Assembly: GCA_040221975.1 (NCBI GenBank)
Contig: JAVJWR010000006.1
Coordinates: 1 to 64,000, forward strand
Direction: 5' to 3'
DNA: 64,000 bases
Source: Haliea sp040221975
GTDB taxonomy: Bacteria > Pseudomonadota > Gammaproteobacteria > Pseudomonadales > Halieaceae
Part shown: in pieces, positions 43,818-52,804 of the stretch
How the letters are laid out: each line of letters begins with the position of its first letter
Position numbering within the stretch: position 1 is the first letter of the stretch
Notes under the pieces: generated by a model
The model's database searches: none
What the model was told of the DNA's origin: nothing
What the model saw: only the letters and a program-made list of their open reading frames with translations
Position numbers and translations under genes: made by a program

Positions 43818-44456
43818 ATGAAACTGTGGCATTGCGCCGGGGCGCGCTCGCTGCGCCCCCTCTGGACCCTGGAGGAGATGGGGCTGGAGTATGAGCTGGA
43901 GGTGCTGCCGTTCCCGCCGCGGATGCTGCAGCCCGACTTTTTACAGGTAAACAGCCTGGGAACCGTGCCGTTCTTTGTCGATGGCGCCACGGAAATGACC
44001 GAGTCCGCCGGAATCTGCCAGTATCTGGTGGACCGTTATCCGGCGCAGGCGGGAGACCTCGCTGTGGGGCCGCAGGACGCGGACTACGGCGCCTGGCTCA
44101 ACTGGCTGCACCACAGTGATGCCACCCTGACGTTTCCCCAGACCATTGCCCTGCGCTATTACTTTTTCGAGCCGGATCCGGCCAAGCGCGCGGTCGCCGA
44201 CGACTATGCAAAGTGGTTTCGCGCCCGCCTGCGCCGGGTCGACGACCGGGTTGCCAACCACGAGTACCTGGTCGCGGATCGCTTCACGATCGCGGACATC
44301 GCGGTGGGCTATGCCCTGTTCCTGGGCTCTGTCCTGCATCTGGACAAGTACTACAGGCCCGCGACCAAGGCCTATCTTGAACGCCTGATGTCGCGCCCCG
44401 CCTTCCAGCGCGCCAATGCCCACGGTGAGCCGCTGGTGTTGCCGGATGTGGTGTGA
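43818..44456 (+). CDS. Glutathione S-transferase family protein
   Basis: A 212-residue protein with an N-terminal thioredoxin-like domain (MKLWHCAGARSLRPLWTLEEMGLEYELE and the LGTVPFFVDGATEMTESAGICQYL block) and an all-helical C-terminal domain (VADRFTIADIAVGYALFL). A Ser in GARSLR occupies the usual catalytic place. The function could be conjugation or isomerisation of an acyl-CoA pathway intermediate. The ATG at 43818 has GGAG 6 nt upstream; a start at 43806 would overlap the dehydrogenase. It is 30 nt before the next dehydrogenase. Confidence 0.87.
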   Translation: MKLWHCAGARSLRPLWTLEEMGLEYELEVLPFPPRMLQPDFLQVNSLGTVPFFVDGATEMTESAGICQYLVDRYPAQAGDLAVGPQDADYGAWLNWLHHSDATLTFPQTIALRYYFFEPDPAKRAVADDYAKWFRARLRRVDDRVANHEYLVADRFTIADIAVGYALFLGSVLHLDKYYRPATKAYLERLMSRPAFQRANAHGEPLVLPDVV

Positions 44457-44486
44457 CCCGATTGAATCTCTGCCAGGGAGTAACGC

Positions 44487-45692
44487 GTGAGTACGGTTAG
44501 TGAACAGGACAAGCAAGACTTCCGCAGGGAAGTGGCGGCCTGGTTGCGGGCGAACAAGCCTGCGGATCCGGGCTTTCTCCTGCCCCAGTCCTTCATGGAG
44601 GTGGGCAATGAGCAGCAGCTCGAGTTCCTGCGGGAGTGGCAACACAAGGTCTGGAATGCGGGTTACCTGGGCATGGCCTGGCCACGGCAGTACGGCGGCC
44701 AGGGGCTGGACCCGGTATTCCAGTCCATCGCCGACCAGGAGATGCGCCGTGCCGCGGTGCCGATCTGCTTCAATGTCATTGGTCTCGGCTGGGCCGGCCC
44801 GCTGATCAACGATATCGGCACCGAGGAGGAGAAGGCCCGTTACCTGAAGGGGATCCTGACCGGCGAGGATATCTGGTGCCAGGGCTTTTCCGAGCCGGAT
44901 CACGGCTCCGACCTGGGCAACGCCCAGACCCGGGCGCTGCGCGACGGTGACGACTACGTCATCAACGGCACCAAGATCTGGACCACCATGGGCAACTTCG
45001 CCAAATACATGATCCTGCTGGCGCGCACCAATCCGGCGGCGGAGCGGAAATACGATGGCCTGTCCTTTTTCCTGGCGCCGATGCAGGTGCCGGGCATTGA
45101 TCCGCGGCCTATCCGAAAGCTGACCGGGGAGTACGGGTTCACCGAGACTTTCTTTACCGACGCGCGCATACCCGCCAGCTGCCTGATGGGCGCCGAGGGC
45201 CAGGGCTGGAAGATCGCCATGAAGACCCTGCAGTACGAGCGCGGTGCCGAGGCCGGCGCTGCCGGTGGCCTGGCCTTCGTGCGTATTGTCATTGACGACA
45301 TGATCGCAGAGCTGGCGGATGTGGAGCGCGATGGCGCGCCTGTGCTGCAGGATCCGGCGGTCCGCGACCAGCTGGTACAGCTGATCATGGAGGAGAAAGC
45401 GGTGGTGCTGGGCGACCGGCGTGCGGGCATCGGCCCCTTGACCACGGACTATCCGTTTTCCCTGCCCCTGTCCAACAAGCTGCGTTTCACCGAGAGCACC
45501 CGCCGCATGCGACAGCTGGCGATCAATCTCCAGGGCGCCGACGGCGGCCTCTACGTCGGCGACGCGGGTGCGCGCCAGGGCGGTTTCTGGCAGCGGGCCT
45601 ACCTCAACAGCTTTTCCGCCACCATCGGCGGCGGCACCAGCCAGGTGCAGGCCAATATCATTGCCGAGCATATTCTCGGCCTGCCCAAATAA
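44487..45692 (+). CDS. Acyl-CoA dehydrogenase, probable catalytic subunit of a pair
   Basis: A 401-residue acyl-CoA dehydrogenase. The FAD motif is GFSEPDHGSDLGNAQTRA (about residues 133-150), and the substrate-region helix LQYERGAEAGAAGG (about 247-260) has Glu at the isovaleryl-type catalytic place. The C-terminal SATIGGGTSQVQANIIAEHILGLPK is typical. The start is GTG at 44487 with CAGGGAG upstream. It is 12 nt before a second, shorter dehydrogenase that lacks the catalytic Glu; such pairs form alpha2-beta2 enzymes in steroid side-chain degradation. I infer this pairing. Confidence 0.9.
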   Translation: MSTVSEQDKQDFRREVAAWLRANKPADPGFLLPQSFMEVGNEQQLEFLREWQHKVWNAGYLGMAWPRQYGGQGLDPVFQSIADQEMRRAAVPICFNVIGLGWAGPLINDIGTEEEKARYLKGILTGEDIWCQGFSEPDHGSDLGNAQTRALRDGDDYVINGTKIWTTMGNFAKYMILLARTNPAAERKYDGLSFFLAPMQVPGIDPRPIRKLTGEYGFTETFFTDARIPASCLMGAEGQGWKIAMKTLQYERGAEAGAAGGLAFVRIVIDDMIAELADVERDGAPVLQDPAVRDQLVQLIMEEKAVVLGDRRAGIGPLTTDYPFSLPLSNKLRFTESTRRMRQLAINLQGADGGLYVGDAGARQGGFWQRAYLNSFSATIGGGTSQVQANIIAEHILGLPK

Positions 45693-45704
45693 GGAGCGCC
45701 CGGC

Positions 45705-46835
45705 GTGTCAGTTATTGGTAGTACAGCGCTGAGCTTCAGCGAAGACCAGGCGATGATTCTGGATGTGGCGCGCTCATTCTGCCGCGACCAGTCGACTATT
45801 CCCGCAGTACGGGCGCTGCTGGAGTCCGCCACCGGCTTCGACCCGGCGGTATGGCAACAGATGGTCGACATGGGCTGGCCGGGCATGGCGCTGCCGGAGG
45901 CCGTGGGTGGCTCCGGCCTCGGTGTGGCGGCGGTGGTGCCGGTAATGGAGGCCATGGGCAGGTCCCTGCTCGGGGGGCCGCTGCTGAGCAGCGTGCTGGC
46001 GGGCCAGTTGCTGCTGCGATCGGTGGCAGAGCCGGCACAGGAAACCCTGCTGGCGGCGCTGGCGGCGGGGGCACCCGCCACGGTGGGGCTGCTGGACAAT
46101 CACGATTGGGGTGCCCGTCAAATCCGCTGTGAGCTGGGGGTCGATGGTGTGCTGCAGGGTGCCAAGCAGCAGGTGATGGATGCGGCCGTGGCTGAATGGT
46201 TTGTGGTCGTGGCACAGCAGGCCGGTGAGCCGGTGCTGGCGCTGGTTGCCGCCGCGGATGTGCCCGCCGCGGCCCGCCGTGAGCACACCCTCATCGATTG
46301 CACCCGCCGCGCCCAGGCGATTGACTTCAGCGGCATCAAGGTGGCGGAGGACGCGGTTGTCCGCGGTCCCCGGGTGGCCAGCGGCCTGCGCGACTTGCGT
46401 CTGCTGGGCGCTCTGCTGGTAGCGGCCGAGGCCGGCGGCAGCGCGGCGGCCTGTCTCGATAATACGGTCGAGTACCTCAAGACCCGCAAGCAGTTCGGCA
46501 AGTTGATCGGGTCCTATCAGGCCCTGAAACATCCCTGCGTGGATATCCTGGTCGGCGTCGACTCGACCCGCTCGTTTGTCTACCATGCCGCGACCCTGCT
46601 CGGCGAGGACGCTCTCGATCGCGACGCCGAGATCGCCTGCCGCATGGCCAAGGCCCAGGCCACCGAGACGCTCAAGTACGCCGGTGATCGCGCGATCCAG
46701 TTTCACGGTGGCATGGGTTTTACCTGGGAGTGCGATGCCCAGCTCTATGTGCGCCGGGCGCAGTGGAGCCAGCAGGCCTATGGCGATGCCCAGCATCACC
46801 GCAAGCAGCTTGCGCATCTGCTCCTCGACCACTGA
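45705..46835 (+). CDS. Acyl-CoA dehydrogenase-like protein, probable non-catalytic partner
   Basis: A 376-residue member of the same superfamily, recognisable from FSEDQAMILDVARSF, the YLKTRKQFGKLIGSYQALKH helix and QFHGGMGFTWECDAQLYVRR. The expected GxSEPxxGSD FAD loop is missing (that part reads GLLDNHDWGARQIR), and no Glu is found at either known catalytic position (LRLLGALLVAAEAGG in the helix; TWECDAQ at the end). This fits a beta subunit of a heterotetramer with the gene just upstream. The start is GTG at 45705. Confidence 0.85.
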   Translation: MSVIGSTALSFSEDQAMILDVARSFCRDQSTIPAVRALLESATGFDPAVWQQMVDMGWPGMALPEAVGGSGLGVAAVVPVMEAMGRSLLGGPLLSSVLAGQLLLRSVAEPAQETLLAALAAGAPATVGLLDNHDWGARQIRCELGVDGVLQGAKQQVMDAAVAEWFVVVAQQAGEPVLALVAAADVPAAARREHTLIDCTRRAQAIDFSGIKVAEDAVVRGPRVASGLRDLRLLGALLVAAEAGGSAAACLDNTVEYLKTRKQFGKLIGSYQALKHPCVDILVGVDSTRSFVYHAATLLGEDALDRDAEIACRMAKAQATETLKYAGDRAIQFHGGMGFTWECDAQLYVRRAQWSQQAYGDAQHHRKQLAHLLLDH

Positions 46836-46904
46836 GGCCGGGCCGGACCCGGTCCGCTTCCCGTCCGTCACGTCCAGCCGTAGCGCCGCTGCGTATCAAG
46901 GGCC

Positions 46905-48302
46905 ATGAAAAAGAAATCATCCACCATTCGCCAGGGTAGTCTAGGGCGTGGACTGGCAGTGTCCCTGGCCGGATTGCGCGCGGGCAGTGCCTTTGCCATC
47001 GACGGTGCCCTGCAGCGATTGCGTCCGGGCGGGGAGCAGGACGAGGCCGCTGCGGACTCTCCTTTCATCCGCAGGGAGGCGCGTCGCTTCGTCGCCGAGC
47101 TGGGGCGCCTCAAGGGTACCTATGTCAAGATTGGGCAGATGTTTGCCCTGCTCGGCGAGCACTTCCTGCCCCGAGCCCTGACGGAAGCGCTGCAGGAGCT
47201 GAACGCCGCGACCGAGCCGCTGCCCTGGGAGGAGATCGAGCCGCAGCTGCGGGCCAGTCTGGGCAAGCGCCTGGCAGAACTCGACGTGGAACACGAGGCG
47301 CTGGCGGCGGCTTCCCTGGCCCAGGTGCACCGTGCCACGGTGACCGCGACCGGGGAACAGATCTGCCTGAAGGTGCAGTACCCGGGCCTGCGCGAGGTCA
47401 TCGACAGCGACTTTGATGCGGTGGTGCGGATGCTGTTGCTGGCGCGCTGGATCAAGGCCGGGCGCGAACTGGACGACTGGCTGGAGTCCATGCGTGCGCA
47501 CCTGCACCAGGAGATCGACTACCGGCACGAGGCACACATGGGCGATACCGTGGCGGAGCTGGTGGCCCGGGATACGGCCAGCCCCGGCGGCAGCCCCTAC
47601 TATGTCCCCAGGCGCTTCCCGCGCTACTGCAGCGACGATGTGCTGGCGCTGGAATACATCGACGGCTGGCAGGTCAATCGCCCGGAAGTGGCCGCCCTGT
47701 CCCAGCGCCGCCGCAATGCCCTGGGCCGCAGCATGCTGGCGCTGTTCTTTCACGAACTGTACCGCTGGGGCGTGCTGCAGACCGACCCCAATTTCGGCAA
47801 CTACCTGGTCCGCAGCGGCGCCCGTAGCGACCAGCTGGTACTGCTGGACTTCGGCTCTACCCTGAGCTGTGACAAGGCCTTTCTCCGGCACCTGGGCAAT
47901 GCCATTGCTGCCGGTCAGGAACAGGACCGGGATGCCCTGCTGCAGAGCCTGATCGGACTCGGTTGCCTGGATGCCAACAGCAGCGCCTATGCCCGGGAAT
48001 CCTTCACTGATTTCTGTCTCGGCCTGTTGGAACCACTGCGTCCCCCGGCCGAGCTGCCCCCGGAGTATCTGAACGCGAAGGGTGAGTACCGCTGGGGCAA
48101 GTCCCGTCTGCTGCGGCGGGCGGGCAAGGCGGCGGCGAGTTCGGCGGCGTCGCTGGATTTTGCCACCCCGTCCCGGGATTTTGCCCTGATTGCGCGCAAG
48201 CTGACCGGGGTATATACCTTCATCGCGGTGCTGGATGCCGAGTTCAATGCCCACGACCTGGTGCGCCGGCATATCCGCCACTGGCGGGAGAACACCGAAT
48301 GA
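46905..48302 (+). CDS. ABC1/UbiB-family atypical kinase (first of tandem pair)
   Basis: A 465-residue ABC1/ADCK-like protein. The family KxGQ motif appears as YVKIGQMFALL (about residues 70-80), then the Ala-rich loop AAASLAQVH, the nucleotide-anchoring lysine in CLKVQYPG, the EIDYRHEA helix, the catalytic-loop QTDPNFGNYL and the metal-binding LLDFGS. ABC1 proteins support ubiquinone or lipid metabolism, often as ATPases. The canonical ubiB context (ubiE, ubiJ) is absent, so this is probably not the housekeeping ubiB. The stop overlaps the next gene by 4 nt. Confidence 0.87.
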   Translation: MKKKSSTIRQGSLGRGLAVSLAGLRAGSAFAIDGALQRLRPGGEQDEAAADSPFIRREARRFVAELGRLKGTYVKIGQMFALLGEHFLPRALTEALQELNAATEPLPWEEIEPQLRASLGKRLAELDVEHEALAAASLAQVHRATVTATGEQICLKVQYPGLREVIDSDFDAVVRMLLLARWIKAGRELDDWLESMRAHLHQEIDYRHEAHMGDTVAELVARDTASPGGSPYYVPRRFPRYCSDDVLALEYIDGWQVNRPEVAALSQRRRNALGRSMLALFFHELYRWGVLQTDPNFGNYLVRSGARSDQLVLLDFGSTLSCDKAFLRHLGNAIAAGQEQDRDALLQSLIGLGCLDANSSAYARESFTDFCLGLLEPLRPPAELPPEYLNAKGEYRWGKSRLLRRAGKAAASSAASLDFATPSRDFALIARKLTGVYTFIAVLDAEFNAHDLVRRHIRHWRENTE

Positions 48303-49621
48303 GTGAAGAAGACACTACCAGTGCGGTGCCGGCGGGCCGGTTGCGGCGGCTGGCGGGGATGGCGCGCCTGGCCGGCGGCGTTGCCGGCGGCATGCTGGCG
48401 GAAGGCGAGCGCCAGCTGCGCGCGGGCAAGCGCCCCAAGGCGCGGGACCTGCTGCTGACCCCGGGCAACGCCCGCCGGGTGACCAAACAGCTGGCGCGGA
48501 TGCGCGGCGCCGCCATGAAGCTGGGCCAGATCCTGTCCATGGATAGCGGCGACCTGCTGCCGCGAGAGCTGGCGGAGATCCTGGCACGGTTGCGGGCGGA
48601 TGGCGAGTCGATGCCGGTCAAGCAGTTGCGGGAGGCCCTGCGGCAGGCTTTCGGCCCCGACTGGGATCCCGCGCTGTTCGAGTTCGAGTGGCGTCCCCTG
48701 GCGGCGGCCTCCATCGGCCAGGTACACCGCATCCGCGCCCCCGACGGCCGCGCCGCGGTGCTCAAGATCCAGTACCCGGGCATCGCCGACAGCATCGACA
48801 GCGATGTCGACAACATCGCCACCCTGTTGCGCATGTCGGGGCTGCTGCCGCGGCACCTGGATCTGCAGCCGCTGCTGCTGGATGCCCGCGCCCAGCTCAA
48901 GGATGAGGCCGACTATCTCAAGGAAGCGAAATACCTTAACCGGTTTCGTAGAGCCCTTGCCCACGACCAGCGCTTTGTCCTGCCGGAAGTGCTGCCGGAA
49001 CTGACCTGGCGCAACGTGCTGGGCATGACCTACGTCGAGGGCGAGTCCATCGAGACGCTGGCCCTGCAGCCGGCGGCCGAACGCGACCGGGTCATGAGCG
49101 CCCTGATCGAGTTGTTGCTGACCGAAATGTTCGAGCTGCGGCTGGTGCAAACCGATCCCAATTTTGCCAATTATCAGTATCGTGAGCGCGATGGCGCCAT
49201 CGTGCTGCTGGATTTCGGTGCCACCCGCCCGTTCAAGGCCGCCTTTGTGCGCGACTACGGCAAGCTGGCAGCGGCCGCCATGGCCGGCGACCGGGAGCGC
49301 GCGGCAAGGGCCGCGGAGCGTGTTGGCTACTCCATGGGCGAACCGGGTTCGCGTTACCGGGAGCTGGTACTGGACATGCTGCTGCTGGCGCTGGAGCCGC
49401 TGCGGCAGGAGGGGCCCTACGACTTCGGCGCCTCCGACATGCCCGCCCGGCTGATGGAAATGGGCCAGTCAGTAACCGGCTTCAGGGATTTCTGGCAGGC
49501 GCCGCCCACCCATGCGGTCTATTTTCACCGCAAGCTGGGGGGCATGTTCATGCTCGCCAATCGCCTCAAGGCCAAGGTGGATGTGCGGGCACTGATGGCG
49601 CAGCGGGTTAATGAAGCCTGA
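48299..49621 (+). CDS. ABC1/UbiB-family atypical kinase (second of tandem pair)
   Basis: A 440-residue ABC1 protein with AAMKLGQILSM (KxGQ, about residues 71-81), LAAASIGQVH, VLKIQYPG, DEADYLKEAKYL, LVQTDPNFANYQY and LLDFGATRPF motifs. It is closer to the ADCK3/UbiB core than its neighbour, having the AAASIGQ form of the Ala-rich loop. It starts at an ATGA overlap with the first kinase. Two such genes translated together suggest a complex or a substrate pair; what they act on is unknown. Confidence 0.87.
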   Translation: MSEEDTTSAVPAGRLRRLAGMARLAGGVAGGMLAEGERQLRAGKRPKARDLLLTPGNARRVTKQLARMRGAAMKLGQILSMDSGDLLPRELAEILARLRADGESMPVKQLREALRQAFGPDWDPALFEFEWRPLAAASIGQVHRIRAPDGRAAVLKIQYPGIADSIDSDVDNIATLLRMSGLLPRHLDLQPLLLDARAQLKDEADYLKEAKYLNRFRRALAHDQRFVLPEVLPELTWRNVLGMTYVEGESIETLALQPAAERDRVMSALIELLLTEMFELRLVQTDPNFANYQYRERDGAIVLLDFGATRPFKAAFVRDYGKLAAAAMAGDRERAARAAERVGYSMGEPGSRYRELVLDMLLLALEPLRQEGPYDFGASDMPARLMEMGQSVTGFRDFWQAPPTHAVYFHRKLGGMFMLANRLKAKVDVRALMAQRVNEA

Positions 49622-49624
49622 GGC

Positions 49625-50800
49625 TCACTGCGGTTGCGCGTGATTCTCGCGCTGGCCCGCGAGCCAGGTGGCATTGACCCGCAAATCCTCGTCCAGCAGC
49701 ACCATATCCGCCCTTGAGCCTGCAGCGATCCGCCCCAGCTGTGGTTTGCCGATCAATGCGGCCGGGTACAGGGAGGCCATCCGCAAGCACTCGTCCAGCG
49801 GCAGGCCCACGATCTGGTGACAGTAGCGCACCGCGTCAATCAGAGCGATTGCGCTGCCCGCGAGGGCTCCTTCCGCATTGAGCAAACGGCCGTCCCGCAC
49901 CGTGATGCGCTCCCCGTACAGCGTGAACCAGGATTGCCCGCTGCCGACCGTGGCCATGGCGTCGCTCACCAGAAACAGTTTGCCGGGCGCGGCGCAGCGG
50001 TGGGCAATGCGAATGCTGGCGGGGTGTACATGGTGACCGTCAGCGATGATGCCCAGCCAGCAGTCGTCGCTGTCCAGGGCGGCGCCGGTGACACCCGGTT
50101 CGCGGGCGGTCAGGGGACTCATGGCGTTGAACAGGTGGGTGAAGCTGCGCAGGCCGTCCTGCCTCGCCCGGCGAAGCGCTTCCCAGCTGGCTGCGCTGTG
50201 ACCGGCGCTGACGATAATGCCGGCGTCGGTGAGCTGGCGTATCATGCCGGGCGCCATCGCCTCCGGCGCCAGGGTGATCAGGCAGCGGAGGTCGGTCAGG
50301 CTGCACAGCCAGTCCATGTCCTGCTGCGTCGGCCGGCGCAGGCGGTCCGCCCGATGGGTGCCGCGGCGCGCGCTGGCAAAGAACGGTCCTTCGATATGAA
50401 TGCCGAGAATGGCTTTTGCGGCCGCCTGCGTCGACTCCCTCGCCGAACACACCGCGGCCACCCCCGCTGCCAACACGGCGGCGGTATCGCTGAGCAGGGT
50501 GGGCAGCAGCGCCGTGGTGCCATAGCGGCGATGGGCGGCGGCAATGTGCAATACGGTGTCGGCGCTGGGTGCATTGTTGAACAGCAGGCCGCCGCCGCCG
50601 TTGACCTGCAGGTCTACCAGGCCGGGTACCAGGAAACCGTCCGGGACATGCTCGCAGGGCAGCGACGCGGGGATGTCCGTGGCAGGCAGTAGCGCCTGCA
50701 CGGTCTCGCCTGCCAGCAGCAGGCCGCAATCACTGTGCCACTGGCCGCCATCGAACAGGCGGGCAGCGCGCAGGGCCCGGTCGGGTTGCGGTTGCGTCAT
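49625..50800 (-). CDS. nagA: N-acetylglucosamine-6-phosphate deacetylase
   Basis: A 391-residue amidohydrolase-fold enzyme. Metal ligands and active residues typical of NagA are seen: Glu in GIHIEGPFF (about residues 134-142), His in SAGHSAAS (about 199-206), His in FTHLFNAM (about 219-226) and Asp in SDAMATVGSG (about 278-287). It hydrolyses N-acetylglucosamine-6-phosphate to glucosamine-6-phosphate. No nagB, transporter or NagC-like regulator is adjacent. It lies 6 nt after a nitroreductase on the same strand. Confidence 0.92.
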   Translation of the reverse strand: MTQPQPDRALRAARLFDGGQWHSDCGLLLAGETVQALLPATDIPASLPCEHVPDGFLVPGLVDLQVNGGGGLLFNNAPSADTVLHIAAAHRRYGTTALLPTLLSDTAAVLAAGVAAVCSARESTQAAAKAILGIHIEGPFFASARRGTHRADRLRRPTQQDMDWLCSLTDLRCLITLAPEAMAPGMIRQLTDAGIIVSAGHSAASWEALRRARQDGLRSFTHLFNAMSPLTAREPGVTGAALDSDDCWLGIIADGHHVHPASIRIAHRCAAPGKLFLVSDAMATVGSGQSWFTLYGERITVRDGRLLNAEGALAGSAIALIDAVRYCHQIVGLPLDECLRMASLYPAALIGKPQLGRIAAGSRADMVLLDEDLRVNATWLAGQRENHAQPQ

Positions 50801-50806
50801 CCGCTG

Positions 50807-51409
50807 TCACTCCCGCGCAAGCGGGTTGTCCCAGCTGCCTTCGAAACAGGTCTCGTTCCAGTCCTTGCGTTGTCTTTCCGCCTCCTCGGCGCGCTGCTGT
50901 TTTTCGTTCAGCATCTGCGGGTCACCGCGGTAACCGATGGCCGCTGCCGCCATTGGCCGAAAACCACCGGGGATGGCGAAGTTCTCTTGCGCCCTGTCAC
51001 TGTCAAATCCGGCCATCTGGTGCACGTGGATATCGAATTCCGCCGCCTGCAGGCTGAGAAAGGCCATGGCAGCGCCAGTGTCATAGGCGTGGTGATCATT
51101 GGGCTTGTCATTCGCGGTGAAGTGGGTCCTGGCTACCGCGAGCAGCAATACCGGTGCCTGCCTTGCCCACTCCTGATTGAATCCTATCAACGAGTCGAAA
51201 ATCTTGCGGTAGCTGTCGCCCCGGTCTTTTATCCCCAGGATAAAACGCCAGGGTTGCTCATTGAAACAGGAGGGTGCCCAGCGCGCGGCCTCAAGCATGG
51301 TAAACAGCTGGTCGAGTGGCGGCACCTCAGCCCGAAAAGCCCGGGGGCTCCAGCGTGTCCGGATGAGAGTGTTGATGGGGGCGTGGGTCTGTGCTTCCTT
51401 GTGCTTCAT
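50807..51409 (-). CDS. Nitroreductase family flavoprotein
   Basis: A 200-residue FMN enzyme. The N-terminal IRTRWSPRAF (about residues 16-25), WAPSCFNEQPWRF and C-terminal AAAIGYRGDPQML are the family markers. Members reduce nitro groups, quinones or other flavin acceptors with NAD(P)H. The role here is open; the neighbour is a flavin monooxygenase, which could use a related flavin supply. It is the first gene of a short minus-strand pair with nagA. Confidence 0.85.
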   Translation of the reverse strand: MKHKEAQTHAPINTLIRTRWSPRAFRAEVPPLDQLFTMLEAARWAPSCFNEQPWRFILGIKDRGDSYRKIFDSLIGFNQEWARQAPVLLLAVARTHFTANDKPNDHHAYDTGAAMAFLSLQAAEFDIHVHQMAGFDSDRAQENFAIPGGFRPMAAAAIGYRGDPQMLNEKQQRAEEAERQRKDWNETCFEGSWDNPLARE

Positions 51410-51472
51410 AACAATCGCTTGTGTGATGGGGGCTGAATGGTTGGATCAAGAGCATGTGGGAATTCCCGGCCC

Positions 51473-51498
51473 CTGCTGGTCGAAAGACTATAGCAGGA
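51473..51498 (-). terminator. Possible hairpin between LLM monooxygenase and nitroreductase
   Basis: CCTGCT pairs with AGCAGG, and inside it GGTC and GACT close a GAAA tetraloop. It lies downstream of the monooxygenase stop on the minus strand. There is no T tract, so termination is uncertain. The rest of the 118-bp gap shows only a GGGAATTCCC palindrome. Confidence 0.35.
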
Positions 51499-51527
51499 AC
51501 CCGGAATCCTCAACACTCGTTGTCCGC

Positions 51528-52634
51528 TCAGGCCCCGGTGCGAATGCCTCGCTTCTCGAGTATGGGCAACACGTGCTCGGCAAAATACGGGAACTCGTCG
51601 GCGTAGTTCACGAACGCGAGTGTGGTGCCGCCAAAGCCGGTCTCGTAAAGCTCGGTGATACCGTCGGCGACCTGTTCCGGCGTGCCTACCAGCGGGAAGC
51701 CGCCGTGTCCTGCCGCCATGCGGTCGCGGATGAGGCTCAGGAGATCGTGCGGGAACGAGTGGGCGTGGGCGAACTGCAGGCGTACCAGGTTGTCCACCGC
51801 GGCCCAGTCCGCATTCGTGTCGGCGTAATGCTTGTGGTAGTCCTGGGCTTCCTTCTCCGTGGGCCGGCAGACCACGTAGGAGAACGTCAACACGTTGACG
51901 TCGCGGCCCGCGTTACTTGCCTGTTCTCTCAGTTCCGCAAGCTCGTCGCGGGAGCGCGCCAGGTCGATCGCGGGCGTGAAAAGGAAGTTGGCATTTTTAA
52001 CCGCGAACTCGCGTCCCTGGGGGGAACCTGCCGCGTTGACGATGGGCGGCAGATTCGAGATCGGCTTGGGGTCGGAGTGCACGCCCTTGAGCTGGAAATA
52101 CTTGCCATCCCAGTCGAAGGCCCCGCTCTCGGTCCACAGCTTCCTGACGATATCGAACCACTCCTGGGCATAGCCGTAGCGGGTTTCGTGATCATCGGCC
52201 AACTTTATACCCATCGCCTCGTACTCGGGCTGGTTCCAGCCCGCGACGATGTTCAGCCCGGCCCGTCCGGCGCCAATCTGGTCGATGGTTGCAATCTGCT
52301 TGGCGACCACGACCGGGTGATTGAACGCGGTGTGCATGGTCGCGATCACCGAGATCCGGTCGGTAATCGCCAGCAGCCCCGCCGCCCAGGCCATGGTCTC
52401 CAGGACGTTGTAGTGAAAGTTGGTCTCGCCTCCGTAGCCGATCCAGCGGGCGATGGGCAGCATGAAATCCAGCCCGGCCTGGTCACATTGACGGACCAGG
52501 CGGGCATTGTTCTCCCAGGAGTTGACCCAGCGCTCCGGTACCTTGGTGACAGCCATGCCCGAGGAGCAGTTGGCTGAAAAGGTGCCGAGCTTGAAGTGAT
52601 TTTTGCGGAACATGCGGTTTTCTGCTTGGTTCAT
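51528..52634 (-). CDS. LLM-class flavin-dependent monooxygenase
   Basis: A 368-residue luciferase-like TIM-barrel protein (bacterial luciferase/alkanesulfonate monooxygenase family). It has KLGTFSANCSSGMAVTKVPERW at the start, a substrate-flavin site segment ITDRISVIATMHTAFNHPVVVAKQIATIDQIGAGRAGLNIV, and the NIVAGWNQPEYEAMG block. It probably oxidises a sulfonate, amine or similar compound with reduced FMN. The ATG at 52634 is chosen because GGGAGGGA sits just upstream. It is divergent from a winged-helix regulator; a promoter and an AT-rich palindrome lie between. Confidence 0.87.
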   Translation of the reverse strand: MNQAENRMFRKNHFKLGTFSANCSSGMAVTKVPERWVNSWENNARLVRQCDQAGLDFMLPIARWIGYGGETNFHYNVLETMAWAAGLLAITDRISVIATMHTAFNHPVVVAKQIATIDQIGAGRAGLNIVAGWNQPEYEAMGIKLADDHETRYGYAQEWFDIVRKLWTESGAFDWDGKYFQLKGVHSDPKPISNLPPIVNAAGSPQGREFAVKNANFLFTPAIDLARSRDELAELREQASNAGRDVNVLTFSYVVCRPTEKEAQDYHKHYADTNADWAAVDNLVRLQFAHAHSFPHDLLSLIRDRMAAGHGGFPLVGTPEQVADGITELYETGFGGTTLAFVNYADEFPYFAEHVLPILEKRGIRTGA

Positions 52635-52667
52635 GACGATCCCTCCCAGGGAATGTGAAATTTCATT

Positions 52668-52692
52668 ATTGAATTTAAATTTAAATTTCAAT
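52668..52692. promoter_or_regulatory. AT-rich palindromic operator
   Basis: A perfect TTTAAATTTAAA core is flanked by ATTGAA and TTCAAT (one extra T on the right). It lies just downstream of the monooxygenase -10 on the minus strand, where a bound repressor would block transcription. The divergent regulator is the likely ligand. Confidence 0.65.
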
Positions 52693-52695
52693 CGT

Positions 52696-52723
52696 ATTTA
52701 ACTACAAATATCCAGATTGTCAA
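52696..52723 (-). promoter_or_regulatory. Promoter of the LLM monooxygenase gene
   Basis: On the minus strand, a consensus TTGACA (52718-52723) and TTAAAT (52696-52701) are 16 bp apart. The palindrome at 52668-52692 overlaps the expected transcription start. Confidence 0.65.
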
Positions 52724-52804
52724 CCAGCAGATCACGATCTGTGAGAAACTTGCCAGGTGGCGCCACGGGTTGCCCCGCGCGTGGTTTATTGGAGGAGGGA
52801 TGTC

